DNA of 64,000 bases from Macrolepiota albuminosa (lineage: Eukaryota > Basidiomycota > Agaricomycetes > Agaricales > Agaricaceae): positions 1,550,001 to 1,614,000 of the forward strand of contig JAMWFC010000077.1 in the NCBI GenBank assembly GCA_027475525.1, written 5' to 3'. Numbering within the stretch: position 1 is the stretch's first letter; every line of letters begins with the position of its first letter. The notes under the pieces were generated by a model. It was not told the origin of the DNA. It ran no database searches and was given only the letters and a program-made list of their open reading frames with translations. This document shows, piece by piece, positions 11,391 through 22,102 of this stretch. The position numbers and the translations under genes were made by a program.

Positions 11391-12400
11391 CATTTAATTA
11401 TGGGCTGAAAACTGTAAGCCTCCTGGTAGCAGTTTCAACAAGAATATATCTCCAAAACATCCCAATAAATACACAGAAAAGTACAGAACAACAGGCAAGG
11501 ACCAGCTCAAACTATAAGCTCAACAATAGTCCAACCACTGTAATGGGGAGGAGAAGCATGGAAGCTGGCAGAGCAGACAAAAGAGGAGGAAATTGGAATA
11601 TTATTATTGTCATTGACAATTATAATAACTCAATTTCATCATCAAATCGGTCAATGTTTGAGTTGACATAACCGGAAGGGGAAAAGGAAAGAAGCAGAGA
11701 AAGCAGGGAAGCGCTCAAAGGGGAAAGGAGGATCTATGAATGGGATCGTGCTAAATGGAGCTCAAGCAAATGGGGAAGTAGCAATCAGAAACATCTAGAG
11801 GAATGGTGGAACAAGAAGTTGAATAGTGGAACTGGTGGCATCGAAACAGGCTTTCCAAAAAGGGAAATTGGACTATCAAATATGTTCTGGAGACTGGGAA
11901 GTTTACAACAAAGAGTCAGATGTAAATAGTGGTCTGTGCACCAGAAAAACAGTATAAGTAGCCCAAGTTTAGTAGAGAATAGACAGGCAATTGATATGCA
12001 AAGGCTCAGTGATTCCCAGGGAGTGAATTGCTTAGGCTGGAGTTTGTTAAGAAACCTCCACTTTCCAGAATATTATTATTCTCATTCAACATTATAATAC
12101 CTCAAAGCCTCTGCTTTCTGCAAGATTATTGAAAGCAGTCAACACTATAAGAGCTCAAAACCTCTGCTTTTGGCAAGATTATTAAAAGCATTAACAACAA
12201 TAATAGTGCAAAACCTCTGCTTTCAGCAAAATTATTAAAAGCATTCACAACTATAATAATCCATTTTGTTGTCAACGTCAGTGTAGATTGAAGGTCATAT
12301 TCTACATTAGCAAGCCCCAGAACTATCAGTAATACTTACACCAAGTACTACAATGACATCAACTGTGGTTGGGTGTGCTGGATGTATACACAGTACAATG
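11391..12400 (+). repeat. LTR-like repeat, copy 2, with an internal triplication
   Basis: Diverged second copy of the 7,968-8,880 repeat, including the TATA-like CAGTATAAGTAGCCC. It has gained three imperfect tandem units of about 58-60 bp at about 12,100-12,260 with the core AACCTCTGCTTT...GCAAGATTATTAAAAGCA. The divergence from copy 1 shows these are old. Confidence 0.5.
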
Positions 12401-14790
12401 CTGTCTCTAGCATCTGGCATGCGTAGTTGTGAGGAGTCCTGACAGAGTTCCAGTGTGCTTGAGCAAATGTGATAGAATGACATGCTAGATGATAGCATCT
12501 TGGGTGCTACCTAACAAACTGTAGGTGTTGCAGCTTAAGCAAAGATATAGAGATAAAGATGGATAGCGCAGTGTAATGTGCCTGTAGGTGGCACTGTAAA
12601 CAACAAAGACAAGATAAACAAGGCTAGCACCCAACTTAGTGACAAAATTAGGTCAAGCTAGTGCAATTTGAATGCTAAGTGTAACTGGGTGCTCAAAAGG
12701 TTATGATTTGTTGTTATGTACATGTGAAGTAGCTATTTTATACTATGTGCTACTGTATTTTCCAAGATAAGTCCATCTGTGGTGCTACCACTTAGCGCCT
12801 CTCCTTGTAGTTCCCTTTAATGGTGACCTGTCAACAGTGACCAACAGCAACTCTAAATTGACTTAGAAGTATATGAGTCTGCTCACTTTTAATATAATTT
12901 TGATTGGCCAGGCCACTCCAGAGTATGGTCAGAAAATCCTTGACAGACGCTGTGAGCACTAATGTCAGTGCTACGCATTGTATCAATTCCTAATAGATCC
13001 AAATGTCAGATTTGAGTATATCCTGTGCCATCGTCATTAATCATTGATTCTTTTAGACTTCTGATTGAGGTGCCTCATCAAATGGCAGCACCTAATGCTA
13101 ACCTCTTCTGGAAGTGATTGGGGTTTGGTCAGAGTTACCTCCCTGCCATTGTGCTAGCACTATGGGTTCTAGGCCTTCTAATTTCTTGAAGTCAACAGAT
13201 AGCGTGTGCCAAAGGAATGGAAAATGTTGGATGGGGCTGATAAGTAAGGCTTGCAATGGGGTGCCAAAGTTAGAGATATCCTGAGTCCTAGAAGATCACT
13301 TGAGTCTTCAGTCTGTTGAATGTCAGTAAGCCCATAATGTCCCTTAATATGCTCAGCCTGAGTAGAAGCCTATCAATGTGATGAGTTACTGGCTACAAGT
13401 TAAATACCTGTGTTGGGTAAGCTCCAGGTTGACTGGGTGAGGTCTAGGGCTACATCCCATGTGGCTAGTCCTGTGCAGTGTATTGTTTGGATATGAGTCC
13501 TGTGTGACATATAGTCTGGGTATAGGTGTGGCACCTTTCAGGTTAATTGGGGGTGGTGTCAGGTGCCAGCAATGATCAGTGGTTGAACAATGGGGCAGGG
13601 CATTGGGTGCCAGCAATGATCAGAGGTTGGATGGTGGAGCAGGGGTGCCAGGGTGCCAAGTGGCCCTAGCACATGGAAGGGCTGATGCTGGTCAGGTGTC
13701 TGGAGTGTGCCCTGGAGGTCCTTGGGTTGGGTTGAGGGCAAGCCTGAGGTGCTGGTCATGACAACAAAGCAGAACAAAATAGAGAAAATAAGAGTGGTAA
13801 TACTGTGAATGACAGGAAAGTGATGAGAAGCCATTGCACTGGAATGCACTCAATGCAGCCTCAACTATTCTGAAGTATGTATCTGATATGGACCAGCCAT
13901 ATGCATGTCAGTTGGAAGGTATTCTTGCTAGCTTTGGGCATCAAACATGCTTTGATGAATTTCACTCCCTTTGACCTACTATTTTTAATGATTATTTCCA
14001 CAGAAAATCTTAGTATACATTTATGTAGCTTTAAATAATGTATACAATCTAAAATAATGATGAAACAGGCTTTTGGAGACCTCCATAACAACCCCTTTCA
14101 TACCTGATAACCTTTTATAATCAATAACTTTTGGCTTCCATGGAGGGGCCATTGGTTATAAGAGGTTTAACTGTACATTGATATATTTCAGATACGAGAT
14201 TTTAGTCTGACCCAGGAGCTTCTTCTACCCTGCATCGACGAGAGGTAGATGGAAAATTCAGAGAATGGATGCTCATCTCCAGTCAGAAGTCTACATATTA
14301 GGAAACTTTTTCAAACATTACCAGACATTAAATGTATCTTAATATATGATAATTCCATACATGCAGATTAATATTTGGCAAATCTTTTAAAAACATTTCT
14401 GTAAATTACAATAACTGAACAATGTCACATAATAATTTGACTTCTTCAACAACAATATTGCACAGCTTTATACAACATTATTGGACCGTTGTATCCTTGC
14501 TTTCCATTGTCACTTGCTACTGTTGTCCCCAACTTGTCCTCATCCTGCTATCACTTGCTGTTGTCCTTTGCTCATTGATGTCCAAACTTTGGCCTCCTCA
14601 TAATCTGTTCAATCACTCAATTAAATTTTGAATCCAAACTCATGGTATCATCTCATCCCAGCTTACCATCATTGTCCACTGCTCAACACTCAGGATTTCA
14701 CAGCAGGGCTCTGTTGTTCTGTTGCAAGGAAGTGAATGAGTGAGCTTATAATAACCTGAATGTTCAAGTCAATGTAAACTCACCTTAGAG
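12401..14790. other. Gene-free, CpG-poor intergenic or transposon-derived DNA
   Basis: I see no supported gene. A short repeat, GTGCCAGCAATGATCAG, occurs twice near 13,562 and 13,608 in a G-rich low-complexity stretch. The small open frames here have no recognisable domain. Confidence 0.5.
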
Positions 14791-14810
14791 TACCTGCAAT
14801 TTCTCCTCAG

Positions 14811-16451
14811 CTAATTTTGTGGCTGCCGCAAGCTTTTTCTGTGAAATATGATGTGAGAGTATGTTGACAAGAGCTTTGGGATGACATACAGCTTGCTTTG
14901 CTTGCATGTCAAAACCCTGAGAAGTGTACATAAGTAATCTAGACTTTCAACTGAAAAATGGAATGAAGTGACTTTTTGATTTGTTGGTGACAGGCTCTTA
15001 AAATATTCCTCAAAATCCACCTTTGCCCCATCTGGGTGCATCATGAGCCAGTTCTTCATTGCAAAATTTCTATAGAAAGAACGGCAGTAATAACAATATA
15101 GTATTAGAAACTTTGTGACTTACTTTGCCATAAGACCCTTGCCAACAACAGCTATCAGAACTGGCTTTGCCTTCTTTGCTGCACGGACCACATCTGAGAC
15201 TGAATTCTCAATGGGAATTAGCAGCTGTGTTGAGGCGCTAGCAGTAACAATCGGAGAAGTTGATGATTTGGATAATGGGGCCTGAGTGTCCTGAGTGCTA
15301 GTGATAGTTGACACTATTGCCAATGTTAAGAGTGTTTGTGAGCTGAACTGAGTCTTGTTGGGTGGTGGTGTGGAAGCTTTTATTGTTGTTGACTTGGTTT
15401 GTTGAGTGGCCATTGGTGTGATGGGTACTGGCTGTGGCAGTATATCAATAGAGATGGTTGGGGTTATTTCAATGGATGGGGACATCAAAGTAGGAGGTGA
15501 AGTTGATACAAGCATTGGCAAAGGCTGTTGTGAAGAAGCCGAATGTGAAATCTTGTCAAGGTTTGAAATGAAACTGCTGTCATTGCTATAGAGATGGTCA
15601 TGGCATTGAATTAGAATATGGATATCATGACTTACAGAATGTTGATGAGCTAAACTGCTGTCACCTATACATAACAAAGACAGAAATATCAGCATTAGAA
15701 TATAAAAGCAAAAAATCAATGAAAACTATGTAAGCTGTTGCAGACTTGGATATAACTGGAGATGGGACCATGTTATTGGTATTTGCATTGGTTGTAGTGT
15801 CAATACTGAGAAGTAAAGAATTGTTTGGAAGGAGAGCCATTTCAGATGTTGTCAAATTGCTATCAATGTTGTCCACTTTAATCAAGCCACTATCATCAAG
15901 GACTGGAGAAAGCTGCAGAATTGGTGAACGTTGCTGTTTCCTGGTTGTAGATTGGACTTTTCCAGCCTCCTGCCATCAAATATTCTGTCTCCAGGATGCA
16001 TATAGTCAAGATGCCCATATTGCAAGTTTCCATGAGCCTTCACAGAGCCTGTATTCAAAAAATTCACTCTCCATCTCCACTTGAATGTAGTCTATTGCCT
16101 GATTATCAAGCTCTCGCCACTGTCCATGGTCTAGGCCCTTTGTCCTGAGTGAGTTACAACGTCATTGCAACTTCTCACTAAACTTTCCCACTCGCAATCG
16201 TGTGACAGGTCCCCCTAATTCATTTTTGAGAAAATATGCTTTTGAGTATCATCATCATTTGAAGGCTGTCTTTGTTGTGGCTTCTGTGTCACTAGGCCAT
16301 CTGTATCCCCATATTTCTTCTTGTATTCTTCATATGATGCTTGTGTCCAAAACTTGACATCAGGATAATTTTCTTGCTTAAGAGGCTCTAGTGCTGCTAA
16401 AGAAGTTAACAAATTTGTTGATGAACCAAGATGGTTGATTTTTTTCAACAA
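14811..16451 (-). pseudogene. Second gene of the Plavaka-type element (remnant)
   Basis: Disconnected minus-strand fragments. The 5' piece (16,215-16,451) has NYPDVKFWTQASYEEYKKKYG. The frame then continues through a TGA (again at a probable CGA Arg codon) into a Trp-rich stretch around GLDHGQWRELDNQAIDYI and EYRLCEGSWKLAIWA (about 16,000-16,150). A Ser/Thr/Pro-rich linker follows (15,120-15,719), and a C-terminal piece with AMKNWLMMHPDGAKVDFEEY (about 14,990-15,060). The pattern resembles a protein of unknown function often found with such transposases in mushroom genomes, from general knowledge. No function can be assigned. Confidence 0.45.
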
Positions 16452-17584
16452 ATCACTATAGTTGCATCTGCAACTATCATGAGTGGAAATTCAGCAATAT
16501 AAGTAGCACATACTCTGAAACCTCTAATTTTCCTTGTAATTGGGCAATGTCTATATTAAGAGATGCAACTTCATTGCACAAATGATCAATTAATGCATTG
16601 TTGGAATAAAATTAAGAGTATGACAGCACAAATGATTATAGAAATATGGCAGCTAGCTGGAAATATAAGTATAGGTATGTTATAAGAATAATTGGTGTTA
16701 ACTTGTTGATGTTGAACTGGATATCTTGAAGTAGACAAACAGCTGGAATATGGTGACTCGACACTGGAATCTGAATGACACTGATCAGATAGTAATCTAT
16801 TGACAAAGTTTACTGGAGATTGCAGAAGAGGCTGCATATTTGGATGCATGGTTGAATATGAAAAAAGTCTAGAACATGAATAACTTGAGGAAAACTTGGT
16901 GGTAATGATGGTACTTCGAAGACAGAGTGACAAATATATCACAAGCTTTCTCTGTTACACACACAATTGCATCTCGACAACTTGCAATACTTTGTGGCCT
17001 CCAGTCATATATTCTCAACAATGTCACTTTCTTTGGAAGAAATCAGAAAACTCAATCATCATACCCTTCTTTTAAGTGGAAATCCTGTGTATATAACTTT
17101 AGTTTTGAAGCATGATTTGCTGGTCAAAGAGCTAGAACTTCAAAAAAGTCTTGGGTACTTTGCATTGCAAGCTATTTTATTTCTTCAGAGATGTTATTAA
17201 TGCATTTTAAGTCTTCACCATAAGGACACAACTCTCTATGCAGATTCTTCAGGCAATGATATTGACTCAGACCTACTGGGCAAGATCTATCGAGTCAAAT
17301 ATTTTGCTGATGGAAGGAGGTTAGTTTATAGGTGTCCAAGCACATCTTTGAGACCAATCATAGTATGCATTTCTTTTGATTCTACTACTTTAACTGAGAG
17401 ATAGAATTTTCCAGGCCAATCAAGATTCCAATCAAACCCTTGTTGATGATGAAGTAAATGTAGTATCAAAGAATACAAAAACATAAAGGACTAGTCATTC
17501 ATTCATTTGTTTGCTTGAATGCTTTTACATGTTCTGGCTGTTTGTGCTATTTTCTGTAATTTTAGATTACTGTAAAAATTCGAA

Positions 17585-20500
17585 TCAATCTGCATATGTG
17601 CCATTCTCATCATTTTCTGGACCCTCATCCTCCTCCTCTTCACCTTGATTCAAACCCATCTTTTTCAGAATGAAGTATTCATCAACTTGTCTCTCAACTG
17701 CACCATTTGCAGTTACCTTGAAATTGGGTATGATAGCAACAACAAATTCAATCTGTCTGACATTAATTGCTTTCAAAGATGTGCTTCCAAGGTATTGACA
17801 AACATAAACTGTCTTGCTTGATTTCTCCCATAAAATACAATCTGGAGAAGAGAGAACTGAGATTATAGCAAGAGTATGAATAATTTCACCAAATCTGAGA
17901 TAAAAGTAATATTGTACTTCTGCAAAATTTGAGATATTTCCATTGCAAAACTTGTATTCATCAGAAGCCTATTCATAATAGTATTGGTTTATTTCACATA
18001 CTTTTATAACACATGTCTTCCATAATGATTGTTGTGATTTTGACTCCATCCAAAGTGATTGAGCAATTTGACCATTGGGAAGACAAAGCCAAGCCCAACG
18101 ACGTACAGCATGTGGCCATGCATCTTGATTAGGCCAGTTATTCTGAGACCATAATTCCATGATTGCAGCTGCTTCTTGTGTGGATACATTGACAAGTGTG
18201 AGTTGACAAGGACGTAATAGAACATAGCCATCAGCACCAGGAACAAGTAAAGCACCTGCTGGAATATGTTTTGCCTGGTCTTCATGTAACAGTATCTGGG
18301 GCATCATAGCAATGAGAGAATTAGTCTGTGCACATAATATTCCTCTCTGTGCAATATTTGCATATGGGTCCCTGTCCTGGCAAATCTCATTGCCAAGGTT
18401 TCCTATTGCAGTCTCCATGGTCCATTGTGCATAACATGGAAGAGGTCCTGCTTGAAGAGTTTTTGGAGCAATATGAGTAAGAAGATGGATACTTTGTCAT
18501 AGAAAATGGATTCAATCTTCCCAATGCTGCACATAAAGTTCTTCAAACTCTAGGTGGAATTCACAAAGAAGGCAATGTGCTTCAGTAATATGTTCAGAGG
18601 ATAACCTTGTTTGATAGAGGAGTCGCATTCCTTGAACAAATTTACAGTAACTGATCCAGTATTTTTCAGGTAGGATAGAATGAAGGAAAGCTGGCCCAAG
18701 ACTAAAAAGATATATCACATACTCCAATGCCTTGTATCCAGAGTTTATTTTTGCTGCAATGTTTCTGGGAGCATGTCCAAAAGAGGATGGTATAAATGGA
18801 GTTGCTAATTCAATAGTCTTTCCATGAGCTTCCCAGACTTTTCCTACCAAGACTTTCCAATCCCAAGTATTTGTTGAATCAGGCTGATAACACTTGATTG
18901 TGCCATGCCATAAACCAAGAAGAAGATCAGGATCATTTATAGCTGATAAATGCATCAGATCAAAAACAAAGATATTTGATATTCCCAAGGTGCAATGAAG
19001 CCCGCTGAATAAAGATGGTTTGCTGAGACCTGTTGAGAGATGGAGAGCATTGTATTGGTTACGATTTTGCACGTGTAACAATGCAGAGATGTTGGTATGA
19101 TACCGAGAACTGATTTCTTTGATGTACTGATATAATTGTGCAATGTCACATCTGGATGAGTGCATTGAGGTACCGTATAATTGACAGGCTTTTGCTTCAA
19201 AGAGTAGTAATGATTGTTGCCATGACATCATCAGCCTAGAAGACCACAATAAACTCGGCATCCATGCTTTCCATTATGACCAACCATTCCTGTCATGTTA
19301 GCCATTGCAGGGCTATCAGCTGTTGCCAAAGTCAGGAAAAGAGTGGACTTTTCAATGTACAACTGAGTTGATGCATTCCAAATATGTAGACCTTCTTTCT
19401 GAAGAGCCAAAACATGATGGAGTGCTGGATATATGACAGAATCTGAATGCTTGGGTTTTCCAGGGCCACCAAAAAAGCCACCAGGAATAACAAATTGCTT
19501 CTTATACCTGATATCAGGGGAGATGTTGTGGATTATCCAAATGAAGATCCAGCAATTGGACTCCTTGTCATGATAAAGCTGGGCTCTGTCAATTGATAAC
19601 TGCAGTGAAATGTCTCCTTTTTTAAATCTTCCTTCTATCCATGCATTCAGAAAATCTCGACCACATGCAGTGTCAGTATACTCCAATATCTCCCCATTAT
19701 TTTGCTGAGCATGCGTGAGTATCTGCTCAACAAATTCATCCAAGTAATGCATGAGCTTTGCAGTATGTTCAGATCGATGGAGAGCTTGTATAACAGATCC
19801 GATAGGAATGGTTGGATATTGCCATCATGGTTTCATAGTTCCACTGTGATATCGTGGCTCAGAACACTCTGGGCAGGCATCAAGAAGACCAAATGGGCCT
19901 GTAAAGCCAACGCATGAAGCAATGCACATGTTGTGTATGATGAGTGTTACTCCAGTAATGAGCTCGATTTGCCATTGTACCTGATAGTATGAAAAATATG
20001 GGTCATCTGGATAACATGCCTGATGCGCTGCTCAAACGTCATCATACATTTGTTCAGATGCATTTGTGGTTGCAAGATATGTCCTTATTGCCTTTAGAAA
20101 GTGACGATCGTTGATTTCATCAGATGAATCAGAAGGGGCTTTACGCAGACGCTCAACATCCTCAGCAGACATATTGCTGTTCTCTAAAGTAGCAGTTTGG
20201 AGACTTTTAACAAATTCGGTTGCAATGCGAATATCATCTAGTGTAGATTGGAGTCCAATGTCAATGAGTTCATTAAATAATACGAGGTTCAGAGAATGTC
20301 GAGGTAGAGATGACTCAGGTCCTTTATGTACAGGATGCTCGATTGCTGGTTGCTCAAAAGTATATTGAAGCTCGGTATCACAAGGATCATCTGGTGGATC
20401 TCTACTGCCAGAGTTCTGCATCTGGCGCAGATGTCAAAACAATAGAGGTATTTCATTACAGAATACTCACATTATGTCCCTCACCTGCATCTAACCTACG

Positions 20501-20728
20501 CCGATTGCGTCTCACGGTTCCTTCTAATTCATTCTCAGATCTCTCACAACGATGTCCCACGATTTCAGAAAAATCAGATCCACGTCGACTGAGGAAGTCA
20601 TCTAGAGATCGGTCCTGTTGTTGCTGGAGTTCAGTTCTGCGGTGAGCGCGTTGCCGACGACCAGGGGCTTGCCGTTGGGAGGACAGTGACATGATTGATA
20701 TGCGTGGGATTGTCAGCTTCGCACACAT
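17585..20728 (-). pseudogene. tnp2/Plavaka-type transposase, broken
   Basis: The N-terminal exon (20,456-20,728) and next exon (from 20,421) are joined by an intron. Recognisable family blocks follow: YPDDPYFSYYQVQWQIE, the CPEC zinc-binding motif (about 19,870), TIPIGSVIQALHRS, GHNGKHGCRVYCGL (about 19,270), FVFDLMHLSAINDPDLLLGLWHG (the catalytic-core region, about 18,900-18,990), METAIGNLG (about 18,400) and a C-terminal acidic tail ending at 17,585. In-frame TGA codons at 20,032, 19,825, 19,231 and 19,228 fall where Arg is plausible (CGA to TGA), and a frameshift lies between about 19,050 and 19,150. The encoded enzyme would have cut and pasted a CACTA-like element. Confidence 0.75.
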
Positions 20729-21713
20729 TTTTCAATGTTTGTTGAGCTCATGTGATTTGGATCGAACAAAAGTAGAAGTGACTTACATTGAAATGCTGAA
20801 GCGCTGAAGTCAACACCTTAACAGGTCAAAAATCAAGTCGAGTGGAATCGTCGAGTGGATTTATTTAATGCGTGGTAATATTGGTAATATAAGGTAAATA
20901 CTGAAAATGTTTGCTAATACATGGACTTCTGACTGGGGCTCATCTTTGCCTTGGTTGTCGCTGAGTCCGTGTGTTTAAAATTTTGTTTATACAATTTCTA
21001 TCTAATACAATATTTGTACTTTGCGGACTGGTCTGAACTGGAGACTGTGTCCAATATGTTCTTGTGCTAAGAGTGTCGGGCGAAAACCTTCCCAATGGTT
21101 TCCGGCCTCTTTAACGCGAAGCCTGGAATAAATGGAAAAAACAGGTGGGTCAGCCGCGATCGGGTAAGGGTGGGCGGGCGCCCGTCCAAGCTTTCTATCT
21201 CGGTGTCCCTAGCTCCGGCTGGATCTTCGCTAGTAAAGAGGCATCTATCGCGCACCATCTATCATGACTACTGCCCTATTTTGGATGTATTATCACTTTT
21301 GCGAGGACGAGGCTAATTCTGGTGGTGGAGGGGCGGCGACGGCATTTATTAGGATCTTTGAGTCATTCTCTAGCTATCCTCTGGCCTGAACAGATCTCTC
21401 TTGCCTAGCTGTTATCCGATTTTGTTTACCCTACCCTCTCTTGTACTCTGGGGTGGGTGGGTGGGGAAATTTGAGCAACTAAGGCCTCAGCGAGCTTTGC
21501 AGCGTGTGCGGTGGCGAGAGGGCTCTCGGAAGGAAAGGAATACCTCGTGACAGCTGCCACCGCAGGCAAAGACTCCACCCTCGCCAAATTCCGCTTCTCC
21601 ATTTGGCCAGGCCACCAATCTTGCGCGAAGCAACCAGAGAGGTGAACTCGTGACGAGCGAATATGCGACCACGTGACAAGATCAACCAAGGATCGCGTTT
21701 TTGTTTTGACACC
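20729..21713. other. Intergenic DNA left of the KDZ element; probable displaced upstream region of the FHA gene
   Basis: Here the base composition changes from CpG-poor to CpG-containing. No supported gene. Since the KDZ transposon separates this DNA from the start codon at 29,210 by an insertion with a target duplication, the last few hundred bases before 21,714 were contiguous with the FHA gene's 5' end before insertion and probably include its promoter. That is an inference from the insertion geometry. Confidence 0.5.
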
Positions 21714-21721
21714 TCAACTTG
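21714..21721. repeat. Left 8-bp target-site duplication of the KDZ element
   Basis: TCAACTTG directly before the left terminal repeat. The same eight bases follow the right terminal repeat at 29,183-29,190. An 8-bp duplication agrees with what is known of Zisupton-type elements. Confidence 0.9.
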
Positions 21722-22046
21722 CACCTGTAGCTACCACGTATCGCGCCTAATTAGGCGTGACATTTAATCAATATGCCACGCCTAATTAGGCGTGATTTAT
21801 CTTATTCTCCCTTCCTGCGATAATACACCTGTTATTGCAGAGTATGTTGTCCGGCTATTCATTGCCGGTGCCATCAAGCACACGACCATCGGCAACGTCA
21901 TTGCCATCATCCCGTCGGGTGTCTGTTCGGAGATCACGCCGGCTGTTGATCACGCCCCTTGCTCATCGTCGGACACGATGAGCTCATGTCCCTTGCTCAA
22001 AATGCATCAGAAAATCCCAGAAAAATCGGAATAAATTTGTACATCA
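21722..22046 (+). repeat. Left terminal inverted repeat of the KDZ element (325 bp)
   Basis: Begins CACCTGTAGCTACCACG and ends AATAAATTTGTACATCA. It matches the right repeat in reverse complement without a mismatch that I can see by eye. Near the tip lie two copies of the palindrome core CGCCTAATTAGGCG (about 21,745 and 21,780), the second as a full 18-bp palindrome CACGCCTAATTAGGCGTG. These are good candidates for transposase binding sites. Confidence 0.9.
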
Positions 22047-22102
22047 TGTAAACGTAATGTAGAATAATATAATACAAATAACAAGTGTAGAGAGGGCCTC
22101 AA

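Larger units (their letters stand above)
14811..20728 (-). mobile_element. Decayed tnp2/Plavaka-type (CACTA-like) DNA transposon
   Basis: Minus-strand pieces of a tnp2-family transposase (17,585-20,728) and a second gene (14,811-16,451) lie in tandem. The coding pieces are broken by several in-frame TGA codons and at least one frameshift, so the element is dead. Terminal inverted repeats were not found, so the limits given are those of recognisable coding sequence. Confidence 0.65.

Noticed and set aside
21792..22034. Identical 80-residue open frames at 21,792-22,034 (+) and 28,870-29,112 (-)
   Set aside because: They are only the two terminal inverted repeats read in the same direction. No codon-level evidence of a protein.
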